Positions 23,150 through 33,244 of a stretch of DNA of 64,000 bases are shown piece after piece. The translations under genes were made by a program, and so were the position numbers. Location: NCBI GenBank assembly GCA_036346375.1, contig CM070508.1, positions 40,382,862 through 40,446,861 on the forward strand, given 5' to 3'. The notes below the pieces were generated by a model that had not been told where the DNA came from, did not search any database, and was given only the letters and a program-made list of their open reading frames with translations. How positions within the stretch are numbered: the first letter of the stretch is position 1; the number at the start of each line of letters is the position of its first letter. The DNA is from Guadua angustifolia. Lineage: Eukaryota; Streptophyta; Magnoliopsida; Poales; Poaceae.

Positions 23150-26111
23150 CTAACTTTCTTCCCGCTCTCGGTGGAGGATGCTCCGTGGCGATATCCGGCC
23201 GGCGATCATTGCGGCGTGCGGGTCGACCTGGCTGCGGAACTCGTCGACCTCCTCGTCGGTCCGATCCGCGGCAACCCCACCGCGGACGGCGGCAAGGTCA
23301 ATGCCGTCGTAGTGGGAGACGACGAAAACAAGCGCCGAAAAGGCCCCAAGCTCAATCCCCACGCTCACCGAACGCTCGGCGTGCTCCGGCACACGGGCTA
23401 GCGCGGTGGCAACCGAGCTTGAACCCTGTACGGCGGTCCCGAACATCCAACTGCAGACCTCCTGACCGACCCGCTGAAAGGCTGCCAGTTCGGCGGTTCG
23501 CTCAGACAGATCCCGCTCCACCAGTCCCTTCGCCGTCAGGGCCACTTCCCGCGACGTGGCCGCCACGTCGCGTTCCTCCACCGCCAACCTCTGCGCCTCC
23601 ACGGCGTCATCAAAATTCTTCTGCAACTCTGCGAAATGAAGCAATGTCAAAAAAGCATGCCCGGCGATCCGCGACCGCGGAGAGCTAAGTCAGGGTTGGC
23701 TTGCTTACCGGCCGTGGAGGCCTCCAGGCGCTAGAGATCTTCCTCGGCCTTAGCCCGGGCCTCCTGGTCGCGCGCAGCGTCCCTCTTTGCCGAGTCCGAC
23801 TCCGCCCGAGCTTGGTCGCGCTCATCTTGGAGGCGGGTCACCTCCAACTGCGCGGTCTCTTCTGCGGCGACGGCAGCGTCATTGGCGCTGTTGGCTGTCG
23901 CCAGGAGAGACTCAAGCTTCCGGCGGGCCTCCGCCGCCTCCACACGCTTGCGCGCCAGGGCTTCCCGAGCATCATGCAGCTCGGAGCGCAGACGGCCGCT
24001 TCTCCTTGCCGCCCTCGCCATGCAAAGATCCGGCGAACGCCGACTTCTCCCCCGATCGGATCTTCAGTTGCTGCAGAACCCGAGCACTCCATTTAGCCTG
24101 TCGGCCGTTAAAGCAAGTCGAAGGCTGAAGCTAGGGTTCGGTCAGTTTACTATGCAGATCATTTGGTCACCTCGTGATGATGTTGATGCCGTCGTCACCG
24201 AAGTCGAGGTGAGAGCAGACGCCTCGGATCCGCTCACATGAGCCTCCACTCGCTGCGCACCCTCCTGGAAGGTCCCCCACGACCCGGCCTCTACCTTGTC
24301 GTCCAGCACGAATTGCGGCCTGCCGGTTGGGTCGTTGCCCGGCCAGGTCACCACGGCTCAAGGCGTCCGGGCCGGCGGAGGTTTTGTCCGCCGCCTCCAC
24401 CTGCGGCCTGGCGACGACCACCTCCGGCGTCAGGACCGCCCTCTCCGGTGGGTCCCCGGGCGATGATGACAGGGCCGCGGCAAGCGCCGGGGTCACGTCA
24501 GCTGGTGGGGGTCCTGGTAGTGGCGGCGGGAGCTCTCCTACGCCACCTCCGACTTCCGATCGAGGCTCCGACCCGCCAAGGGGCGCAGGGGCTTCCTCGC
24601 GCCTGGGCTCCTCCTGAGCCCTCTCCTCCTACGCTGGTCCCAATTCTGCCAGCGGCGACGGCTCGGGGTCCGACGCCTCGACCGCTGCCGGCGGTTGGGA
24701 CGGCGTCGGTCCTCACCGAACCACCATCCCTCAAGTGCGGACCACCACCGTGCGAGGGAACTCCAACCGTATCTTCTTCGCTGGCCCCCCGGGCAGAGGC
24801 GAGTCGCCCCTCCGTTTTCCCAAGGGTGTCTCCTCCGCCTGGGGCGCGGCAATGGTCGCGATCGCACCGACACCCTCATCTGGGCCATGGGCAGTCGGTA
24901 GCCCAAAGTCGAATCCGCAGTATGGGTCGTCGATGCGACCACTGTTGTTGCTCGAGGACGATTCCGGATTGACCGAGTCAATAATGGTCGTTTCAGAGAC
25001 CTCCTCGCCTCGCGCGGTCCTCGCCGCGCGATCCTTTTTCTTCTTCTTCCTCTTCTCTTCCCTCCGCTTCTTGCGGTCAGACTCCTGCAGCGCGGACGCC
25101 TCACGGGCCTTAGCCCTTTGCACCTTCTCCCCGGGCAGCAACGCCCGAGAGACCATCCTGCCCAACCCCTGGGCAGCATGAAGGCGCGGATCAGGCAATG
25201 TGCTAAGGGTCGGAGAGGAAGAAAGAAAAGGAAAGGAGGATCACTCGGCTTACCAAGTCCGGGGGATTCTCCACCGAAAAGGGGTCGGGATGGCCACCTG
25301 CTGCCACGGTGGTGCTCGCAGACAACACCGTGGCCACCCTGTCCTCGAGCTCCAATGCAGCGAGCTCTGCCTCCACCATCCTCACAAGGTTGGATGCCCC
25401 CCTGTACTCGAACATGGGGCGCACCCTCTCCATGAGGGGCTGGACACGCATCCTCATGAATGCACGCATGACGACGTCACCGGTCAAGCCCCGGTCCTTC
25501 TGGGCCTTGATCCGTTCGACGATCAGCTCCACCTTGTTCTTCTCCCTCTGATCAGGGCCCCAAGTCCACTCGGACTTCGCTTCAGGGAGCCGACCGGAGA
25601 AGGCCGGAGCGCTGCCCCCCAGGTTCTGGACATAGAACCACTCGGAGTGCCACCCTCGGTTCGACGACGGCAGCTTCAGGTTGATGTACTCCGGCAAGCG
25701 GCCAATGCGCAGCTGCAGGGCGGCACCCCCCATGGATGCCGTAGCATCCGTCGCCTTGTCCTTCCACAGTCGGGGTTGGAAGAAGTACCTCCACAGCGCC
25801 CAGTGAGGTTCGATCCCCAGGAATGCGTCGCACAGCGTCATGAAGGCTGCGATGTGGAGCACGCCGTTGGGGTTGAGGTGGTGCACCTCCACCCTGTAGA
25901 AGTGCAGCAGCCCGTGGATGAAGGGATGGAGCGGGAGTCCGAACCCGCGCTCATAGAACGAGGCCGGCACGACGATCTCCCCATCCTCCGGCGCAGGCTC
26001 CGTGGCCCCCGTCGGCACTCACCATCCCGAGGCGTCCTGCGGGGGGAGGAACCCCTTCCTCTCCAGGCCTTGAGCGCGGCTGGGCTGAGCAGTGCACTCC
26101 GACCACGACAT
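23150..26111 (-). CDS. Antisense accessory gene of the gypsy element (putative gypsy-type transposon domain, spliced, probably broken)
   Basis: Reading from 26111, MSWSECTAQPSRAQGLERKG is followed by a TGA (26021-26019). The same frame then gives ERGFGLPLHPFIHGLLHFYR and VHHLNPNGVLHIAAFMTLCD, the conserved amino-terminal domain annotated in plant genomes as putative gypsy type transposon (PF04195). A Ser/Pro/Lys-rich linker with an RKKRREEKRKKKKKDR basic run follows (about 25070-25005), then an Ala/Glu/Arg-rich coiled coil (24021-23731) and a conserved tail with AVEERDVAATSREVALTAKG. Candidate introns have good borders: 24071-24150 (GTAAAC...CTGCAG) and 23629-23708 (GTAAGC...TCGCAG), both 80 bp; 25203-25253 is less certain at 51 bp. 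Splicing on this strand argues that it is a real gene transcribed against the element. Its role in the retroelement is unknown. The TGA suggests this copy is inactive, unless translation starts at 26018. Confidence 0.7.
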
Positions 26112-27180
26112 CTCCGAAGATGCAGGTGGTGAGAAGGGGGGAAGGTGAGGAACTCTCTGGCTTCCTTTTCGCTCTTTCGTCTCAGGCAAAGGCTGGGGAG
26201 CGGGGAAAGCAAAAGCAAGGGAGGCGGCGAAGGCAAGAGCAGGAGCGTGCCTTAGCACCCCCCACGCCGAATTTATAGGCGCCGAATAGGCACCAGCCAA
26301 AACAGGCAACGGCCAAAACACGCACCGACCGGGCGGACGCCAGTCAAGCGGACCTCGTCTCGGATGAAGCGTCGCCCGTCCCGTCAGACCGCCACACCGC
26401 GCCGCTTGTGACACGTATCACCCCCAATCATTTCGCTTCGCATTAAACTCCCGCACGCGCATTAAATGCCTGCAGGGGACACCAGGGAACCGCTCCGGGC
26501 GGGACGCCTCCCGACCTCTCGGACTCCGCCTCCGAGCCAGATCAACTGGGCCGCAACAGGTATGAAAAGTCCGCCGGGCCGCTACGGCCTCGAGGTGGCG
26601 AGAAATTCCAACTACCTTCGCCAGGGCCTAGTACTGGCACCGCGGGTTCCAAAGACCTGATCCACCAAGTGGATCCAGGGTCGCCCGACGCAAATCGAGT
26701 GAGGGGCGACGACAAGGCGAGCCCCCAGTGGGCCTCTAGTTGAGTTGGCGGATGACTCAATTGCCTTAACTCGTGTCCGAGACCATACTTCACACTCTCC
26801 CGCGGAGCCCCTCTAAGGGTAGCAGCCAGCTGTGTTCCGGGTCGGCGGACGGCTCAGGGTCCGATACGGGATCGAGTAAAGAAGGGTTTTTTATGGGTCG
26901 CCCCCAACAGGTCGGACACCCGGCGCAGGGATCATCCGCTCGGTGATCGCGTGATCTCTAGGGCCCACTCGGATAACCGGTTTGTAACTCCACGAGCACG
27001 GTGTTCAAATCTATGCTTGGTAAACACGCGCTTGTTCACCCCCTCTAGGTCCCACACCTGCGGACGGGGCGTACACGTGGGATAGACAGTGGCCACTCCT
27101 CCCGCAGATAGCCTTGCCAGACGAGGACTCGGGACGGACGCCCGTCGCCTAGCTCCGGCGTGAAAGCAGCCCTGCAAACG
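26112..27180. other. Noncoding 3' spacer of the gypsy element
   Basis: GC-rich sequence between the antisense gene's upstream side and the tandem array. The first 300 bp would hold the antisense promoter and 5'UTR. I see no TATA motif I would defend. No domain is recognisable in the short frames. Confidence 0.4.
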
Positions 27181-27830
27181 CGTCTAGCTACGACGTAAAA
27201 CGAGCACTCAGAAACCAGAACCTCGCCAAGGCATCTGGGCATCCCTACCGGCTGAGGCCTCGCCTAGCTCCAGCGTTAAACCATCCTTACTAACTCGCCT
27301 AGCTCCGGCGTTAAACCAGCCTTAATAACACGTCTAGCTACGACGTAAAACTGGCACTCAGACACTTAAACCTCGTCCAAGGCGTTTGGTCGTCCGCGGC
27401 AACATCTAGCTACGACGTAAAACTAGCACTCGGACACTTAAACCTCGCCTAAGGCGTTTGGTCGTCCGCGGCAACGTCTAGCTACGACGTAAAACTAGCT
27501 CTCGGACACTTAAACCTCGCCCAAGGCGTTTGGTCGTCCGCACCGACCAAGGTAAACATCTAGCCACGACGTAAAATGAGGCATTCGGAACCTCGCTGAG
27601 GCATTCGGACATCCCTGCTGACCGCGGTCGCGTTCAGCTACGACGTAAAACGAGCACCCGAGAATCGGAACCTTGCTGAGGCATTCGGACATCCCTGTCG
27701 ACCGCGACCGCGTCCAGCTACGACGTAAAACGAGCACCCGGGAACCGGAACCCGCTGAGGCATTCGGACATCCCTGCCGACTGCGGCCGCGTCTAGCTGA
27801 GACGTAAAACCAGCATCCCGACTAAAGTAA
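27181..27830 (+). repeat. Tandem array, about 70-85 bp units (GTCTAGCTACGACGTAAAAC)
   Basis: The word CTAGCTACGACGTAAAAC or a close variant recurs near 27185, 27333, 27410, 27480, 27560, 27637, 27717 and 27795. Between copies are GCACTCGGACACTTAAACC and GAGGCATTCGGACATCCCT blocks in alternating sub-variants. Noncoding arrays of this type are common near the 3' LTR of large grass gypsy elements. Confidence 0.8.
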
Positions 27831-28195
27831 CCCCCCGATCAGCTCTTCAACCTACTCGGGGGCTCGGGGGCTTCACCCACCGGGTGCGCTCGCGCGCACC
27901 CGGTCGAGACCCGCCAACCAGGTTGGTCGCGCTTCCGACCCACTCAGGGGGTCAGGGCCGACTGGTTCCGTCCGAGCGCCCCCAGTCGGGTTTCATCGAC
28001 CAAGCCGGTCGGGTTTCGCCGCCCGAACCAAAATAAGGCGCGCCGAATGATCCGACCGACCGAGCCTGATCACCTCGCTCGGCCCGATTTCGCTGACACA
28101 AGTAACCCCCCGACTAGCTCTCCGACCTACTCGGGGGCTCGGGGGCTACACCCACCGGGTGCGCTCGCGCGCACCCGGTCGAAGACCGGCCGACC
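27821..28195 (+). repeat. Two-copy repeat with a GC-rich palindrome
   Basis: Copies begin AAGTAACCCCCCGA at about 27826 and about 28101, and each includes CTCGGGGGCTCGGGGGCT. Each also holds the palindrome CCGGGTGCGCTCGCGCGCAC followed by CCGG, which could form a strong hairpin in RNA or single-stranded DNA. Confidence 0.65.
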
Positions 28196-28370
28196 AATTC
28201 GGTCGAACGACCAAGGCGAATGACTCCCCTAACTCCAGCAGTCATACCATCCTTGCATGCGCTGAAGGTGCAAGAAGCTGAAGCATCACCACAGTGCGAA
28301 GAGATCGCGCCGCCAGAAATGATGGGCCCGTCCAGGAACGCACGCGTTTTAGGACGGCCCCGGGGGCTAC

Positions 28371-29400
28371 TGATGAATACTCGTATCAGGGGTACCCCAC
28401 AGCAAAGTATACATCTATTTCAAGATCGTCTCCCTCTCAGTCGCACGGACATGGCAGCAAGACTGCCAACGGTGCAGAGTGCCGGAGAGGGGGTTACCAA
28501 AGTCTCCGTCCCTCACAGATGGGATTATCCCTAAATATTGGCTAGAACACTAGATGATCCATCTTGGGCCCGGCTCCAGGCCCCTAGGGGCCACAAAGGA
28601 CCCTCGGCCTCGCTCAGGCCCCCTAGGGGCGGTCCGACGACCTGGCCTTGGGTCGGACGGCCCCAGGCTGCGACCTCGCCGCTGGTTGGCCCCCGCAGGC
28701 TCCGACCAGGCCACTGGTCAGGCGCCTGACGAGCTTCGACCCGACAACCTCCGCCACGTCGCCAGTCGGCTCCGAGCTGGTCGCCTGCCCCATGGACACG
28801 ACGGCCATGTTGCGGCAGGTGGCTCCTTCCCAAGACGGCCAGGGGGCCGCTAAGTCAAGCACCGGTCCCTTCGTCCCAACAGGCACAGCGTAAGCAACGT
28901 CAGCATCTGACAAATGCACAGAGGGCAGGTGCGCGCCTTCCCAATGGAGCGCTGTCCATTGTGTCTACCAACCCAGCATGGGATAAACAAGAACCTGTCA
29001 ATCACCAAAACCGAAGACCGGGACTCCCGGGCATAGCATACCCCTACCTTTTTTCTCTAAATTCCCCTGTAACCTGCCCCCTCCGCCTATATAAAGGGAG
29101 GCAGGGCCCTCAGGGAAGGGCATTTTGATTGGATTCCTCATTCATTCACATCCGACCCAGGCGAGTACTCCCGTGCTCCCTCACTCGAACGAGCACTGAG
29201 GGCCTGTCCTTAGTCCTCGCTTGTAATCCTTCGTAGTCCACCACACTCTGAGCAATAAGAACCACCGCCATGAACTGGACGTAGGGACATTCGGCCTGAA
29301 CCAGTATATATCTTGGGCTCCCTGAGTCAACCATCAAGGAGAGGGAACGCGTGGCCCCTTGACTTACAAATTTACTTGCCGGTTATACGAAACACCGACA
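28371..29400 (+). repeat. 3' LTR of the 9.3 kb gypsy element
   Basis: It starts TGATGAATACTCGTATCAGG directly after a GGGGGCTAC purine tract and ends ACACCGACA directly before the target copy GATCT. It is 30 bp longer than the 5' LTR because of indels. It repeats the TATATAAA core at 29088-29095. Confidence 0.87.
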
Positions 29401-29416
29401 GATCTCTTGTATGAAG

Positions 29417-30106
29417 GTAATATCCATTCTATAATCCTCTCATTTTTAGTCTAATGTGTTGAACTCAGCTTGGGTCTTTATTACCTTCATTGGTTGTTAA
29501 TGAATCATATAGAATCCTAGGTTTGTAGTTGTGAATACCAATGAATCTAGTATAATTCAGTTGCCAATCATGCATAGCACTGATTACTGTTGCCAGTCAT
29601 GCAAAATCTGGTGTAGTTTAGTGTTGGTATTACTGATGGTTAACTAATCCAGTTCTCGGTGGTGGAATTGTTTCTATCTTCTAGTGGCCTCCAGGTTTCT
29701 TATTCGGGGGCATCAGGGTATGCATGTGGTTTGCTTAGACTATAGCAATTCACCGCCTAAAAAACTGCTACATGAAGCGTGGAGGACACATGCCTTATTG
29801 CTATGTTTGTCTTCTGTTTGTTTTGCTTCATTGATCCTTCTCTTTGTTTAATTGGGTAGAGTACTAAACTGATGCCTGAACTCTAGGTTTGGGCTCTTCA
29901 ACCTTAAACTTTATGTTGTGGGGCAGATTTAATTTGAACTCTAGGTTTGGGCTCTTCAACCTTAAACTCTTCAACTTTCTAGGGCAGATTTAATTTGATC
30001 ATTCTGTCTTTATGTTGTGTTGGCTTATTGGTTGAAACATCTTTGATGTCTTAATATCCATTCTATAATTCTCTCATCTTTGATGTCTTAATAGGACAAT
30101 TTACAG
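29417..30106 (+). other. Intron of the Harbinger Myb-like gene
   Basis: Bounded by GAAG-GTAATATCC and ATTTACAG. It contains an internal duplication (ACTCTAGGTTTGGGCTCTTC at about 29880 and 29938). A TAATATCCATTCTATAAT word is repeated near both ends (29418 and 30050). No gene is seen inside. Confidence 0.65.
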
Positions 30107-30435
30107 AAGGAAAACATCGCTTCACTTCTAGTCAACCATCTAATGTTGCAAATACAAGCATCACTAGAAAACACTCACGGGATGCAATCTTTGATTCAAG
30201 AGTTCACATTGGGGAAAGACAAGACAACATGAATTCTCCTCCAAGAATGCGTGAACGTGACGTTGAAAGGCAAGATTTGGAGAATGACATACAAGATGAA
30301 GAAGAGAACACTATGTACTCTTGTCAAAGAATGGAAGACATTGCAAGGAGTGTAGAGAATGAACTTCAAAATCACCGTGCTGAGCAATTGGATGTTGAAG
30401 ATAATGAATCAAATCAACAAGAACGAGGAGGTGAT

Positions 30436-31478
30436 TGTCGGTGTATTCTACACTGGGGTACTCTCTCCACCGCTGTCAGGTGGGACTGCGAGTGCAAGAT
30501 GCATAGAGAAGAAGGTCCTGTGCAAAGGACTCAACCTGCTGAAGAAAGGCTTAGCGGACGACGAGGTCCTAGCTGCAAGGGACCAGGACACGTGGCCGCC
30601 CCGCGGGCAGTTGGACGACCAGGTCCCGGCCCCCGGCGACCAGATCATGACCACGGAAGACCGGGACACGTGGCTGCCCGACGAGTAGTCGGGCGACCAG
30701 GCCACGTGGCTACCCGACGAGCAGGCGAGCCCATTGTCAGCCGACCATGTAGACAGAGCTAGGAGGCTTCCGCCCGAAGCATTCGCTAGGATCACAATGT
30801 ATCATAGCCATTAAATGCGCATGGGAGTCATTAAATGCGCATAGAGCCATTAAATGCGCAGGGAGCCATTGCAGTGCGCTTGGAGGCCATTAAATAGGCG
30901 TGGTTCCCTGACGCTATGATGACATGTCCCTCCGGCTGAGCCAGCTTCACCAACTCCTGTTCCATCTACACCGCCCTGGGCAAGATGGGGTGACACGTGT
31001 ACCAGGCGTTCGTCACGCAGCGTCCGAACCCTACCCCTCGGGCGGTCCGAAGATAGGCGGCGTCAAGCAATGGCGTAGACAAAGAGGCTCCGAGGGACAG
31101 TAGCCACAAGACTAGACACAGTCAATGTAATTAATATAAAACTACTCCCTCTGCCTGCTCTAGCTAGTCCCGGAAGTATATAAGGGAGCTAGTGTGCATG
31201 AGAGGAGGGAGGTCGGTCAGTCGATCAGTTCACAACAGAGAGCAAGCAGAATACTAGAGCAACACGAGCTTGAGCAGGACGTAGGGCTGTTACCCGCATT
31301 GGGGGCCCGAACCTGGGTAAATCCTGTGTGTTCCTTATGTGCTTCCTGAGCTTCCTGTCCTGCTCATCACGCGAAGAGAGTAGAGAAGAGAATCGAGAGT
31401 GACGCAGCTGCGAAGACCCCCCTACCGAAACTCGGTTATACACTCGAACCAATACTGTCTGGCACAAACACGCCAATA
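30436..31478 (+). mobile_element. Solo LTR (1,043 bp), TGTCGGTGTATTC family
   Basis: It begins TGTCGGTGTATTCTACACTG and is flanked by identical GTGAT repeats (30431-30435 and 31479-31483). The end reads CACGCCAATA, so the expected CA seems to have mutated to TA. It contains a TATA-like stretch (AGTATATAAGGGAGC near 31175) and no coding domain. Its first 26 bases resemble the start of the 20070 LTR, suggesting related families. Confidence 0.8.
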
Positions 31479-31825
31479 GTGATGATCATCCAAATTCAAG
31501 AACTGGGAGTGCTGGAGCACAAAGAGGAAGACCCAAGAAACAAAAAGGTACATCGGCACCACGCATTGAAGAAACAATGGCAACTTATTTTGAATTCAGA
31601 AAAGAACATGCTAGCATGAAGGAGCAAGCTTCAAAGCAAGGAAATGAATACTCAATTTCAAGATGCTTTGAAGTGTTACAGGCGATAGATGACGTGTCCG
31701 ATGAGATCAAGATCTTTGCCTCCGATGTTTTCAAGGATGTAATAAACCGTGAGATCTTTCTATGCTATGAGCCAAGACTTTGTGGTTTGTGATTAAAGAA
31801 AGAAGTAAACAAGCTTGGAAATTGA

Positions 31826-33244
31826 CTCCTTGTAAGTTCTCTTTTGAATTATGCTCAACTTCATTTTACTAATGTAGAATCTAATGAGTATCAGTTTTCC
31901 ATTTTTCTATGTTTGTCTGGGTTTTCTGCTTGTGTGATGGTCATATCATGCATTATCATATTCCCTGATCTGTAGGTTTGCAGTTGTAGATATGTCATAT
32001 CATGAATCTAATGAGAGTATCAGTTGTAGCACATTTTGACTTTGGAAAAAAAGATTGGTAACATGTTATGGAACTATTGCAGAGGAATTGATCATTCAGT
32101 TGTTGAAGAAGTTTAGGTAGAAGCATCCTAGTTATTGTTTCTGCTAGGAGCATATGCACCTCTTTTTGTCATGGTCGTAACAATTTGCAGAAGGTGCATA
32201 ACTAATTATGTCGACTGGGGAAAATGGATAATGTTCATCAGTCTATTATTATTCTTCACAACTACTGCAAAATTCTTAACTAGTAATTCTAGAAATGAAG
32301 TGATGCAAAATCTGAGAAAATGAGAAATCACATATTTCTTTTGGCTATTGGACTTTCTGTGCTATTCGCCTAATTTTATTCCATGTTTTGAGCTCACCTT
32401 GCTTTTTGCCGACCTGTTTATCCTTGCCATTTCAAGAACTGCAGAAGATGCTAGCACCAAACCCACAACCGCAGCTTGACGCACCAAGATTCTGTGCTTG
32501 CCAACTTCTCACTGCGGCTGCTTGAGTATGATTCTTGTTTATCAATGCAAACTAAATTGCTTACTTTGGATATATGCTTCTCCTTTCTGTTGGTTCTTCC
32601 AACAAAATGCCGACATATTTTTCGTATTAGGTTTTCTGGTAGCACAGTGAATTTTGTTTATATATATGTTTCTAAAGATTTTCTATGCATGTGACCTAAT
32701 TATTTGGTATCTGGAGCCTGGTCGAATTTCAGCACTGGTTTTTGTATGTATCTTTGGTGGAATACAGCATTTGCGGATTATTCTTTAATTTGGTGCCTGT
32801 AGGCCCATAGGATGCAGATGGTTTTTCAGTGTTTTCTAACAGTTTTCCTAGGGATAAACCGAGCAGACACTATGGTCAATCAGATGCCATTGATGTTTGA
32901 TAATTTCACCAATGGCATTACCAAACATCCATGGATGCAGTCACTAGGGATGCCATTGATGTTTGATAACTTCAACTACTCGGTTTATCCATAGGAAAAC
33001 TGTTTAATAATTCCTATTGGCCCAGCTGCATTCTATGGTCAATCAGATGCTATTGATGTTTGATAATTTCACCAGTTGTTCATTAGTTCTTCTGAATTTT
33101 GAGCAAACAACAATTGGAATACCCAAACAACAATTGGAAGTTTTTACAAGGGAAAATAAATTTGGATGTATTCTTTGTGCTCACAAATATACAAGTGTAA
33201 AATATTTACCGGTGTAAAAAATTTCAAGGCTCCCAAGCAGGCTC
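31826..33244 (+). other. 3' untranslated part of the Harbinger element
   Basis: AT-rich sequence between the Myb-like gene's last exon and the right terminal repeat, with only short frames. It includes the repeated and inverted block described at 32840-33100. Confidence 0.5.
32840..33100. repeat. Foldback plus threefold direct repeat near the Harbinger right end
   Basis: Arms at 32840-32863 and 32979-33002 are inverted copies matching at 23 of 24 bases, with a 115-bp loop. A GATGCCATTGATGTTTGATA word occurs near 32882, 32949 and, with one change, 33047, and ATGGTCAATCAGATGC occurs twice. It could be a small rearranged MITE or a subterminal transposase-binding region. Confidence 0.7.

Larger units (their letters stand above)
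20070..29400 (+). mobile_element. Ty3/gypsy (Tat-like) LTR retrotransposon, pol mostly deleted, with antisense gene
   Basis: LTRs at 20070-21069 and 28371-29400 begin TGA(C/T)GAATACTCGTA, and the right one ends ACACCGACA. The 5-bp duplications GATCT (20065-20069 and 29401-29405) are perfect. A primer-site-like TAGCGCGCCGGTAGGG follows the left LTR and a GGGGGCTAC purine tract precedes the right one, so it reads left to right. The sense coding part is cut down to a gag start, an RNase H segment and an integrase tail (21128-22390). A large antisense gene (23150-26111) and 3' tandem repeats follow. An antisense ORF between pol and the 3' LTR is a known trait of some Tat-lineage elements such as maize Grande. 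It is non-autonomous. Confidence 0.88.
17948..31825 (+). pseudogene. Harbinger Myb/SANT-like DNA-binding partner (Myb_DNA-bind_3 type), interrupted three times
   Basis: The exon parts are 17948-18111 + 19774-19918, 20008-20069 + 29406-29416, and 30107-30435 + 31484-31792. The first exon starts MANRVRWMSKYEKGLIDVLL and contains NGWTSEGWNRIVKDF, the trihelix/Myb-like fold that binds the transposon's terminal repeats. Introns have GTAAGC...TTGTAG and GTAATA...TTACAG borders. The third exon ends in a conserved MASD/FASDVFKD-INREIFLCYE motif. Each LTR insertion interrupts an exon, yet the frame is consistent across every junction when one copy of the target duplication is ignored. A TGA at 31790-31792 stands where the family normally has Trp, and the remaining family-like tail continues to a stop at 31823-31825. 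Confidence 0.87.
12845..33244 (+). mobile_element. PIF/Harbinger transposon, 20.4 kb with nested insertions (about 6.9 kb without them)
   Basis: The left end GGGCCTGCTTCGGAGTCCGG and the inverted right end (minus strand GAGCCTGCTTGGGAGCCTTG) match at 15 of 20 positions. Both are flanked by TAA (12842-12844 and 33245-33247), the 3-bp target of this superfamily. Inside are the two genes the superfamily needs: a DDE transposase (16529-17718) and a Myb/SANT-like protein (17948-31825). The two proteins are known to act together in excision of rice and Arabidopsis Harbinger elements. Subtracting one Helitron, two solo LTRs and one 9.3 kb retroelement leaves about 6.9 kb, in the normal range. Both genes carry stops or insertions, so the element is dead. 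Confidence 0.9.

Noticed and set aside
23038..23688. 216-codon plus-strand frame, Arg/Pro-rich
   Set aside because: It is the opposite strand of the antisense gene's tail. Its composition is a shadow of GC-rich coding sequence.
24238..24972. 244-codon plus-strand frame, Pro/Ser/Arg-rich
   Set aside because: Shadow frame of the low-complexity linker of the antisense gene, with no domain.
25200..26132. 310-codon plus-strand frame
   Set aside because: It mirrors the conserved antisense domain at 25203-26018. The minus strand carries the recognisable family motif.
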